Source: an uncultured Bacteroidales bacterium (GTDB lineage: Bacteria > Bacteroidota > Bacteroidia > Bacteroidales > Muribaculaceae). From it: a DNA stretch of 64,000 nt. The translations under genes were made by a program, and so were the position numbers. The stretch is taken from positions 1-64,000 of the forward strand of contig CASBHZ010000006.1 in the NCBI GenBank assembly GCA_949123685.1, given 5' to 3'. Positions 42,655 to 50,421 of this stretch are shown one piece after another. Position 1 is the stretch's first letter. The number at the start of each line of letters is the position of its first letter. The notes under the pieces were generated by a model. It was not told the DNA's origin. It did no database searches and saw only the letters and a program-made list of their open reading frames with translations.

Positions 42655-43707
42655 ATGAAGAACTATAAAGATAAGGAGTGTGAGCGTCAGCAAGCGCTCA
42701 TAGAAACCAGCGGTCTGTTTGATGGAATTTCCGGTGGTGGCAGATTCATGGGCAAAGAGCGTCCATTTGTTTTGACGGACGGGATCCACAATCTCTATGC
42801 TCCGATAAGAGAAGGGTGCAGTCAGGCAACCCTCAGCCGGGAACTCCGGCGTAATTCCACAGAAAAAGGCAACTATCTGTGGAACAAGGCGCATGCAAAA
42901 GCCTTGGAACGCAGGAAGCGGACCACATCCAACAGGAAGCTCGACAGCGTGCTTGTATGGCGTATAAAGCAGATGATCGTCGACCACCAGTGGTCGCCCG
43001 AGCAGGTTTGCGGCGTACTGGCCAGGGAGGGGATATCAGTTTCCATACAGACGGTCTACAACATCATAAATGCCGATCAGAGCGGCGAACTGCGACGTCA
43101 CCGCCGCCATCCCGGCTTTAAACGCAGGTCCAAGGAGGGACGCAAACCTACGAAGGCCACCAACATACCCAACCGCACGAGCATACATGACAGGGCGCCC
43201 GAAGCCGACGGCAGCCGCTTCGGTGATTTCGAGATGGACCTTATTGTCGATGCTTACGGTCACGCGATCCTTGTGCTGCTCGAACGCATGACCGGCTTCG
43301 TGATGATGGAAAGGCTTCCTTGTGGGAAAAGGGCAAAACCGTTGTCAAAGGCTGTCGTGAGAATGCTGTTCGCATATCGTAAATGCCTTAAAACCATTAC
43401 GACAGACAACGGGAGCGAGTTCGCGGCACATCTTGACATAACTGCGGGACTACGCATGAAAGGGCTTGATGACGTGACCGTTTACTTTGCCGACAGTTAC
43501 TGTTCCTGGCAGAAGGGTGCAGTCGAAAACGTAAACAAGCTAATACGTCAATACATCCCTAAAAAGTCCAATTTCAATGACTTTTCTGACCGGTATATCA
43601 AGAATGTGGCAAAGAAATTGAACCTCAGGCCAAGAAAAAAACTCGGTTTTTCAAATCCGAAGTCCGAGTTTTTCAAACAAATCAATAATTTTGCACTTGC
43701 CAGTTGA
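42655..43707 (+). mobile_element. IS30-type transposase fused to a truncated nuclease-like gene
   Basis: 350-aa frame. From about residue 55 (SQATLSRELRRNS) it is an IS30-family transposase with complete DDE core: FGDFEMDLIVD, TTDNGSEFAAHL, WQKGAVENVNKLIRQYIPK. Residues 1-54 (ERQQALIETSGLFDGISGGG... to APIREG) do not look like a transposase; they recall the N-terminus of PGN_0703-type putative restriction endonucleases of Bacteroidota. So an insertion or deletion near 42817 joined the two in frame and removed the transposase's own start and left inverted repeat. Probably immobile. The hypothesis on residues 1-54 is from memory. Confidence 0.75.
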
Positions 43708-43748
43708 ACCTGCGTTCCCTTTTATCATATAAAATATTAGTCGTGATG

Positions 43749-43780
43749 TTTGGATATATTATATATTGTTTGTAATTTTG
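43749..43780 (+). promoter_or_regulatory. arsR promoter and operator
   Basis: TTTG (43749-43752), 20-bp spacer, TAATTTTG (43773-43780): exact consensus. Between the boxes lies the palindrome ATATAT-T-ATATAT (43754-43766), where an ArsR dimer could block RNA polymerase. Confidence 0.7.
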
Positions 43781-43802
43781 CGAACACCAAACAAAGTATG
43801 AT

Positions 43803-44132
43803 ATGGCAAATTTAGAGATAACACCTGAGCAGGAGCGTCTTGCGAGGTTTGCGAAAGCGATGGGGCATCCCACCCGTATTGCAATTCTGCATTTCCTCGC
43901 ACAGAGAAATGAATGTTTCTTTGGCGATATACACGAGGTTCTTCCGATTGCGAAAGCCACCGTGTCGCAACATCTGAGCGAATTGAAAGAAGCAGGTCTG
44001 ATACAAGGCGCCATAGAACCTCCAAAGGTGAAGTATTGCATCAATGCTGAGAACTGGAAACTTGCCCGGCAACTGTTTTCACAGATGCTTGATGACTGCT
44101 GTCCCTCAAAAAAGAATAGCTGTTGCTCGTAA
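43803..44132 (+). CDS. arsR: ArsR-family metalloregulatory repressor
   Basis: 109 aa winged-helix repressor: RFAKAMGHPTRIAILHFLAQRNECFFGDI and DNA-recognition helix AKATVSQHLSELKEAGLI. Cysteines at 38, 79, 99-100 and 107-108 (CC...SCC tail) could bind As(III)/Sb(III). Controls its own operon through the promoter at 43749-43780. What follows is an eroded arsenic-type gene set. Confidence 0.88.
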   Translation: MANLEITPEQERLARFAKAMGHPTRIAILHFLAQRNECFFGDIHEVLPIAKATVSQHLSELKEAGLIQGAIEPPKVKYCINAENWKLARQLFSQMLDDCCPSKKNSCCS

Positions 44133-44199
44133 GCACTATTTTTTGCTCCAGATGTTCGTAATTCGGCAAATAACAATCCAATTAAATACATTCAAGCAC

Positions 44200-44422
44200 A
44201 TTAAAAAATTACTGATGCTTTTCGCCCTTATGATAGGGCTGATGTCATGCGGAAGCGGAGATAACACCGCCACTGCGAAATCTCTTGAAAAGGATAGAGT
44301 GGAAGTGATATATTTCCACGGTAAGCAACCTTACTGAATTTAACTTCGGAAATGCCCGTAAACCCCGGACGGCTTCAAGAAAGGTTTTACTGACAAAATC
44401 CGGCAATCTCTAAAAATATATG
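44200..44422 (+). pseudogene. arsF-like lipoprotein remnant with internal deletion
   Basis: Reads KKLLMLFALMIGLMSCGSGD (lipoprotein signal) up to VEVIYFHGKQ, then jumps to LTEFNFGNARK and, after a frame shift, NPDGFKKGFTDKIRQSLKIYG. I know these as the first and last parts of the ArsF family (nitrophenyl nitroreductase subunit); the middle of about 80 residues including the CxxC after FHGKQ is missing. The usual first codon is ATT (44200) instead of ATG. Clearly non-functional. Confidence 0.75.
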
Positions 44423-44845
44423 GATAATAACAAGAAATCAAAGAAAGGATTTTGGTCAGTGCTATTTGCACCCAAGAATAAAAATTGCTGCTGTAACAGC
44501 AATATCATAGTAGATGCTTCTGTAAAACATGCTATTGAGTGCGGCTGTACTTCTAAATCATCCGATACTGATTGCATCTCATGCTGTGCCACATCGCCCA
44601 GTACAAAGGCCAGCGAGGTTTTTGTCCTCGGTCCCGGCTGTGCCAAATGCAAAGAGACATACAAGGTTGTCGAGCGTGTGATTGCAGAAAACAATCTCGA
44701 CATCAAGCTCTCGAAAATAGAGGATATAGTCGAGATGATGAGCTACAATATCATGACCACACCAGCTGTGGTTGTTGACGGAACTGTAAAAATAAAAGGA
44801 CACGTCCCATCTGCCGATGAAGTAAAAAAAGCTATCGGCATCTGA
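44420..44845 (+). CDS. Cys-rich thioredoxin-like protein (TM0996/MTH895 type)
   Basis: 141 aa. C-terminal 75 residues are a small thioredoxin fold with active site GPGCAKC (C74, C77) and cis-Pro TTPAVVVDG; N-terminal 60 residues are rich in Cys (CCC 23-25, CGC 41-43, C52, CC 55-56), able to bind arsenite or another soft metal. Placed between the arsF remnant and the ArsP-like permease, it probably supplies reducing power or hands metal to the permease. Start ATG 44420 overlaps the pseudogene end. Confidence 0.8.
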   Translation: MDNNKKSKKGFWSVLFAPKNKNCCCNSNIIVDASVKHAIECGCTSKSSDTDCISCCATSPSTKASEVFVLGPGCAKCKETYKVVERVIAENNLDIKLSKIEDIVEMMSYNIMTTPAVVVDGTVKIKGHVPSADEVKKAIGI

Positions 44846-44867
44846 TTTGAAGCAACTTGAATCAGTT

Positions 44868-46208
44868 ATGGAAATAAAAAAGGAAATCAAGTTTCTGATA
44901 TGGACTGTTGTCATATTCTTGACAGCGTTCTTCATGCCGGTTAACAGTGAAACGCTGTTGACAGCCATACACTCCTCTCTCGACCTCGCGAAATGGTATG
45001 CCCGTGAACATATAGTTCTCTGTCTTCTTCCGGCTTTCTTCATTGCCGGAGTGATTGCGGTATTTGTAAGTCAAGGAGCGGTATTAAAGTATTTCGGCGC
45101 AAATGCTAAGAAATGGGTGTCATATACTGTGGCTTCAGTATCGGGAGGTATCCTTGCCGTGTGTTCATGCACTATTCTCCCGTTGTTCACAAGCATTTAC
45201 AAACGTGGGGCCGGGCTTGGTCCGGCAATAGCGTTTCTATATTCCGGTCCCGCAATCAGCATACTTTCGATAATTCTCACTGCCCGTATCCTCGGACTGG
45301 AAATGGGGATTGCCCGAATCATCGGTGCAGTCATGTTTGCTGTGGTAATCGGGCTTGTTATGTCATTCATCTTCCGTAAGGAAGAAAGGGATAAAGAAGT
45401 TGCACAGATGAATATTATGCCACCGCCCGAAAAGCGTCCTCTGTGGCAGACCGCACTGTTCTTTTTTACCCTCGTGGCAATCCTCGTGTTCGCCAACTGG
45501 GGTGCGCCTTCCGAAATAAACCATGGAGTCTGGGCAGCGATCTATGGGGCGAAATGGTGGATAACATCGGCGCTCGCAATCGGATTGTGCGTTATCTTGG
45601 TAAAAATACTTCATCTCAAGGCACGATGGATTATCCTTGGAGCAATCTCGGTCGCTGTTTCGGCTTTTACCGCAAATATTTTCATTCCCGATGCAAAACT
45701 AGCACCCCTTGTGCCGATGATTGTTTCTGTCGCTGTGCTTGCAATAATATTGCTATGTGATAAGAACAATGATGAGAACCGCGAATGGGCGTTGTCATCA
45801 TGGGGATTCGCAAAACTGATACTGCCGCTGCTTGCAGTAGGAGTTTTGACAGCGGGATTCCTGCTCGGATCAACGAACGACGGTATAGAGCTACCCGGCA
45901 TCATTCCCAACAGTTGGGTTGAATGGGCTGTCGGAGGCAATTCGCTACTGTCAAATTTCTTCGCAAGTTTTGCCGGAGCGTTTATGTATTTTGCCACCCT
46001 TACCGAAGTGCCTATCATTCAGGGACTGCTCGCTTCCGGCATGGGCAAAGGTCCGGCTCTCGCCCTGCTGCTTGCCGGTCCCTCGCTGTCACTGCCTAAT
46101 ATGCTTGTCATACGCAGTGTAATGGGTACGAAAAAGACCGTGGTATATGTCGTTTTGGTAATTGTCATGGCAACCCTCTCAGGCTGGATTTATGGATATT
46201 TCTTCTAA
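44868..46208 (+). CDS. ArsP/YraQ-family permease
   Basis: 446 aa from ATG 44868 (an upstream TTG would add seven residues). Two repeated DUF318 halves with about ten membrane helices; signature VCSCTILPLFTSIYKRGAGLGPAIAFLYSGPAIS in half one, LTEVPIIQGLLASGMGKGPALALLLAGPSLSLPNM in half two. Family members export organoarsenicals (ArsP) or act with thioredoxin-like partners. Intact, unlike both neighbours arsF and arsC. Confidence 0.85.
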   Translation: MEIKKEIKFLIWTVVIFLTAFFMPVNSETLLTAIHSSLDLAKWYAREHIVLCLLPAFFIAGVIAVFVSQGAVLKYFGANAKKWVSYTVASVSGGILAVCSCTILPLFTSIYKRGAGLGPAIAFLYSGPAISILSIILTARILGLEMGIARIIGAVMFAVVIGLVMSFIFRKEERDKEVAQMNIMPPPEKRPLWQTALFFFTLVAILVFANWGAPSEINHGVWAAIYGAKWWITSALAIGLCVILVKILHLKARWIILGAISVAVSAFTANIFIPDAKLAPLVPMIVSVAVLAIILLCDKNNDENREWALSSWGFAKLILPLLAVGVLTAGFLLGSTNDGIELPGIIPNSWVEWAVGGNSLLSNFFASFAGAFMYFATLTEVPIIQGLLASGMGKGPALALLLAGPSLSLPNMLVIRSVMGTKKTVVYVVLVIVMATLSGWIYGYFF

Positions 46209-46226
46209 ATTACAGACAATATAAAA

Positions 46227-46541
46227 GTGTTGATTCTTTGTGCCTGTAATAGTTGCCGAAGCCAGATGGCTCATAGCTTTCTACAGCCATTCAGTCATGA
46301 AATTGATGTATTCGCCGCAGGCACGAAACCTGCAGAAAAGATCATCGTGATTACAGTTTTTGCCGTGTATGTCGCAGTAATAATTGGTGTTACGCTATAC
46401 ATCAGAGCGGAAACCGTAATCCAATATATAGGAGTGGCACTGATGGGCAAAGGAATCAGCACCGGAGCCGTCATTGCGCTTGTCATCGGAAGAGGCACAT
46501 GCCGTATTCCGACATATAGCTCTTTTTCATGTAGAATGTAA
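46227..46541 (+). pseudogene. arsC fragment fused to a permease fragment
   Basis: Residues 1-37 (LILCACNSCRSQMAHSFLQP... to AGTKPAE) are the start of a low-molecular-weight arsenate reductase with its C-x5-R loop; then the frame enters VITVFAVYVAVIIGVTLYIRAETVIQYIGVALMGKGISTGAV, a permease-like membrane segment, and ends in out-of-family sequence. Starts with GTG. Product of a deletion joining two genes of the ars operon; not expected to work. Confidence 0.7.
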
Positions 46542-46870
46542 TTATCAACTTACTTTATTTTCCAAATCTATGCTGTAATCTAAAAAATTCTGGCTATATT
46601 TGTTGACTAATCAATACATTAAATAATTTCGATGTCTCCTTACTTATGAAATTTAAGCAAAAGACATCATTGATTTAAAGTGTTTAATGGACATATGAAA
46701 GATACATTGTTATATATATTAATGTGTTTGGGGGCTATTAACTTAAATGGTCGGGTTCGGGATATTGTATATGAATATCGGCATCCTTCCCAATCAATGA
46801 AATCCGCAGAGCCTGATGTTATAAACCAATATATATGTCCAAGTATGCGATACCAGAGGTAACTGAATTG
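46542..46870. other. Upstream region of BNR gene with possible small ORF
   Basis: TATATTTG at 46595-46602 may be a -7 box. A frame 46695-46862 would encode about 55 aa (MKDTLLYILMCLGAINLNGR...ICPSMRYQR) with a hydrophobic start, ending 8 bp before the BNR gene ATG. Its reality is uncertain. No repeat or RNA seen. Confidence 0.35.
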
Positions 46871-48178
46871 ATGTTTATGAAGTGTATATGTTTTCCATAT
46901 AAATTGGTTTTGTTTTTTCTTTTAGTATCGGGAGTTAATCTTATTTACGGAACAAGAGTATTGCCGGTTGGAAAGGGTTATTGCAAGACTTCTGTGAATG
47001 CGGCCGTATTTAGAGGCTGCTCTCTCGTTAGCAATGACAGTGTGCAGTATATTTCGTATTATGATCCGGATGGTTTTGTGGTTGTAGGCAAGCGTTCGTT
47101 TGATTCCGATGAATGGACACTCAACAGAACCCGATATAAGGGGAATGTTGAAGACGGACATAACGTTATTTCAATCGGATTGGATGGAGAAGGCTATCTT
47201 CATCTCTCTTTTGACCATCACGGGCATCCGTTGCGTTATTGTAAATCTATAGCTCCCGGTGAATTGGAATTTGGGGAGTTGCAACCGATGATCGGAAGGG
47301 ATGAAAATGATGTTACATATCCTGAATTTTATACTATGCCTGACGGCGATTTGATTTTTGCTTATAGGTCGGGCGCTTCGGGACGTGGCAACCTTGTCCT
47401 TAATCGTTATGATACAAAGAGGGGAGAATGGAACCGCATTCATGATATTATAATAGATGGCGAAAATGAGCGTAACGCTTATTGGCAGATGTATGTGGAT
47501 AAGTGTGGTGTCCTTTACCTGTCGTGGGTTTGGCGTGAATCCTGGCTTGTAGAAACTAATCACGATTTGTGTTATGCGATATCTAAAGACGGGGGACAGA
47601 CTTGGCAGCGTTCCGACGGGTCGGATTATATTTTGCCTATAACTGCCGCGAATGCAGAAATAGCATGGCATGTGCCCCAAAATTCTGAGTTGATCAATCA
47701 GACAAGCATGACTGCTGACAAAGAGGGGCATCCTTATATTGCTACATATTGGCGCGAAAAAGATGACTTGATACCGCAATATCGACTTGTTTGGCATGAC
47801 GGTAAAGAATGGCGTATGACAATAGTCGGCGAACGGAAAACTCCTTTCAGCCTTTCAGGTGGTGGAACTAAAATGATTCCTATTTCCCGTCCTAAAATAG
47901 CATCAGATGGAGAAAGGGCGTATTATGTTTTCCGTGATTCGGAAAGAGGGAGTAAAGTAAGTGTCGCCTATACTCCAATGCTTGGCAAATCGGTTTGGCA
48001 GATCACAGATCTTACCGATTATTCTGTAGATGCATGGGAACCGACTTTCGATATAAATCTATGGAACAATAAGAATAAACTTAATTTATTTGTTCAGAAG
48101 GTTCATCAGGGCGACGGGGAGAAAGTTGCGGATGAACCATTGTCTCATACAATGGTTTCAGTTATTGAAGTTAAGTAG
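46871..48178 (+). CDS. Secreted BNR-repeat (sialidase-like propeller) protein
   Basis: 435 aa from ATG 46871; ATG 46877 gives an equally good signal peptide (FPYKLVLFFLLVSGVNLIYG), the frame-opening ATG at 46835 does not. BNR_4-type beta-propeller with Asp-box-like turns (SKDGGQTWQRSDGS, DGEGYLHLSFDHHG, DGDLIFAYRSGASGRGNL). Related proteins are sialidase-like or polysaccharide-lyase-like and act outside the cytoplasm on glycans; catalytic residues were not identified. Stands alone ahead of a two-component system. Confidence 0.75.
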   Translation: MFMKCICFPYKLVLFFLLVSGVNLIYGTRVLPVGKGYCKTSVNAAVFRGCSLVSNDSVQYISYYDPDGFVVVGKRSFDSDEWTLNRTRYKGNVEDGHNVISIGLDGEGYLHLSFDHHGHPLRYCKSIAPGELEFGELQPMIGRDENDVTYPEFYTMPDGDLIFAYRSGASGRGNLVLNRYDTKRGEWNRIHDIIIDGENERNAYWQMYVDKCGVLYLSWVWRESWLVETNHDLCYAISKDGGQTWQRSDGSDYILPITAANAEIAWHVPQNSELINQTSMTADKEGHPYIATYWREKDDLIPQYRLVWHDGKEWRMTIVGERKTPFSLSGGGTKMIPISRPKIASDGERAYYVFRDSERGSKVSVAYTPMLGKSVWQITDLTDYSVDAWEPTFDINLWNNKNKLNLFVQKVHQGDGEKVADEPLSHTMVSVIEVK

Positions 48179-48250
48179 GTAAAGATGACCGTCTATCTGA
48201 GTATGTTTTTGAAATAAGTCAAGACGAGTTAGATTAATTAAGAAGCTGAT

Positions 48251-48907
48251 ATGGTCAATATATTGCTGGTGGATGACGAGGAGACTTTAAGGGAGGGGTT
48301 GAAAACCTATCTTGAACTTGAGGGTTACAATGTCCGTGCTTGTTCAAGCGCGGAGGAAGCTATTATTTCAGATCTTAACGGTGTGGATCTGATATTGCTT
48401 GACATCATGATGGATGGAATGAGCGGGATTGATTTTATTGGATTTCTGAAAAATAATGATAGAACTTCTCAAATTCCCGTTATATTTCTTACGGCAAAAG
48501 ATACGGATGATGATATGGTTCTCGGTCTTAATCTCGGTGCTGACGATTATATTGCGAAGCCTTATTCAATACGGAATGTAATAGCGCGTATTGAGGCGGT
48601 GCTGAGGCGGGTTAAGGGTGTTCACCCTGCCGAAGGGATTTCCTGTGATAGAAATTCGTTATTATGCACTGTTAACGGGAGTGTTATACGTTTGCCTCGC
48701 AAAGAGTTCGAGATATTGGCATTATTGCTTGAGAATCGTGGTCGGATATTTTCTCGCGAAGAATTACTTGATAGGGTGTGGCCGGAAAAAACGATTGTGA
48801 CTGATCGGTCGGTTGACGTGCACATCACCAGATTGAGAGGAAAGATAGCTCCTTATGGGAAGAATATAATATCTCGTTCAGGATATGGCTATGGTTGGCA
48901 GGATTAG
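48251..48907 (+). CDS. OmpR-family response regulator
   Basis: 218 aa. Receiver domain 1-120 with acidic pocket D8-D9, phospho-acceptor D51 (LLDIMMDGMSG), T in FLTAKD and K in IAKPYS; C-terminal winged helix (IRLPRKEFEILALLLENRGRIFSREELLDRVW, SVDVHITRLRGKI). Overlaps the kinase gene by 23 nt. Targets may include the phosphate carrier downstream; inference. Confidence 0.93.
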   Translation: MVNILLVDDEETLREGLKTYLELEGYNVRACSSAEEAIISDLNGVDLILLDIMMDGMSGIDFIGFLKNNDRTSQIPVIFLTAKDTDDDMVLGLNLGADDYIAKPYSIRNVIARIEAVLRRVKGVHPAEGISCDRNSLLCTVNGSVIRLPRKEFEILALLLENRGRIFSREELLDRVWPEKTIVTDRSVDVHITRLRGKIAPYGKNIISRSGYGYGWQD

Positions 48908-50294
48908 CATAAATTTTCATACGCGGGTTTTTCTTACCGTGATGGTGATATGCTGGGTTCTTGTAGGGGTGTTTATGGTATTCCAGTATCATAGGGAGAA
49001 GGAATTTAAGGTTAAACTTCTTGACTCTGAGCTTCAGATGTATAATTCATTGATTATTGATGGCATGCAGGATGGAGAGACAGTTAAGGATATAGTAAGC
49101 CGTATGTATAGTCCGGTAGAAGAATTGCGTATCACTGTTATTGATAAAGACGGTAAAGTTGTTTTTGACAATAATGACAGCACACCTTTCCCGGTTTCTG
49201 ACCATAGCAACCGTCCGGAAGTTATTCAAGCCAGACTCAAAGGGGAGGGACATTCGCTGGAGCGTCATTCGGAAAGCGATGACGTTAATTATTTTTATTC
49301 GGCAAAACTTGGTCCCGAAGGGATTGTGGTTCGGTCTGCAGCCCTTTATACCCATACCTTAAGAGAGTTTCTTAAGGCAGACGGTTCCCTTATTTGGCTG
49401 ATGACTTTCTTGACCGTGTTAATGAGCCTTATTGCATATTTTGCTACAAGGCGTATTTCAACAAGTATCAGCCGGTTGAATCGATTTGCCGAGAAAGCGG
49501 AGAGGGGAGAGCGTATATACGATGATGAAGCATTTCCCGGAGATGAACTTGGCAGCATTGCGAGTCATATAGTTAGATTGTATGTGCAGAGAGACGAACG
49601 ACACCGGGAGGCAATAAGGCAACAGCAGGATAAAATAAGGCTTAAGAAACAACTTACCAATAATATAAATCATGAATTGAAGACACCGGTCGCTTCCATT
49701 CTTGTTTCGCTGGAATTGCTGAGGGATCATCCTGAGATTGAAGAAAATAGGAAACAAGAGTTTTTAGATAGGATTTATGCTAATGCCCGTAGGCTTGAAA
49801 CATTGCTTAAGGATATATCAACTATAACAAGGATGGATGAAGGGGCGGATATGATAAGCGTTACCGATGTAAACCTGAAGTCTTTGGTGAGAGACGTTGT
49901 CGATTCCGAGCAGGTGAGGACGAAGATGACAATTATGGTAGATATGCCGGATATAAAGGTTGTCGGCAATGTTTCATTATTAGAATCAATTTTCAGGAAT
50001 TTGATTGATAATGCCATATCTTACAGTGGCGCCGATTTGTTGAAAATAGAATGTGATGTCAATGGCAATTTTATAGTTTCTGATAACGGATGCGGGATTG
50101 CAGACGAACATCTTCCTCATATCTTCGAAAGGTTTTATAGGATTGACAAAGGTCGCTCGAGAGAGGCGGGAGGTACGGGTCTGGGACTTGCGATAGTTCG
50201 GAACGCCGTGTTGATACATGGTGGAGATATAAGGGTTGTTAATGCAAACGGACTAACATATTATTTTTCTATAAGAAATAGGTGCGCAAATTGA
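48885..50294 (+). CDS. Sensor histidine kinase
   Basis: 469 aa. Two membrane helices (about 15-33 and 169-187) around a periplasmic sensor of about 135 aa, HAMP-like linker, HisKA with NHELKTP (H263) and HATPase with NLIDNAISYS, DNGCGI, GGTGLGLAIV. Architecture of PhoR/BaeS-type kinases. Start ATG 48885 or 48891 inside the regulator gene. Partner of the preceding regulator. Confidence 0.92.
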   Translation: MAMVGRISINFHTRVFLTVMVICWVLVGVFMVFQYHREKEFKVKLLDSELQMYNSLIIDGMQDGETVKDIVSRMYSPVEELRITVIDKDGKVVFDNNDSTPFPVSDHSNRPEVIQARLKGEGHSLERHSESDDVNYFYSAKLGPEGIVVRSAALYTHTLREFLKADGSLIWLMTFLTVLMSLIAYFATRRISTSISRLNRFAEKAERGERIYDDEAFPGDELGSIASHIVRLYVQRDERHREAIRQQQDKIRLKKQLTNNINHELKTPVASILVSLELLRDHPEIEENRKQEFLDRIYANARRLETLLKDISTITRMDEGADMISVTDVNLKSLVRDVVDSEQVRTKMTIMVDMPDIKVVGNVSLLESIFRNLIDNAISYSGADLLKIECDVNGNFIVSDNGCGIADEHLPHIFERFYRIDKGRSREAGGTGLGLAIVRNAVLIHGGDIRVVNANGLTYYFSIRNRCAN

Positions 50295-50421
50295 ATATTA
50301 ATAAAAATGTAACATAAAATAAATTTTCCATTAATATAATTCATCGAATTTTGCAATGTACTTATTGAAGTTGTTTAAACAACTTCTAAACATTCTATAA
50401 GTTAAAAAGGTGAATTAGATT

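Noticed and set aside
42655..42760. Left inverted repeat of the IS30 element
   Set aside because: No sequence upstream matches the complement of the region after 43680; the left end appears to be lost in the fusion.
43682..44191. 169-aa frame opposite arsR
   Set aside because: arsR in the other direction has complete winged-helix motifs and an exact promoter; this one has neither.
47171..47797. 208-aa frame opposite the BNR gene
   Set aside because: Lies wholly inside a convincing secreted propeller gene; sequence is without recognisable motifs.
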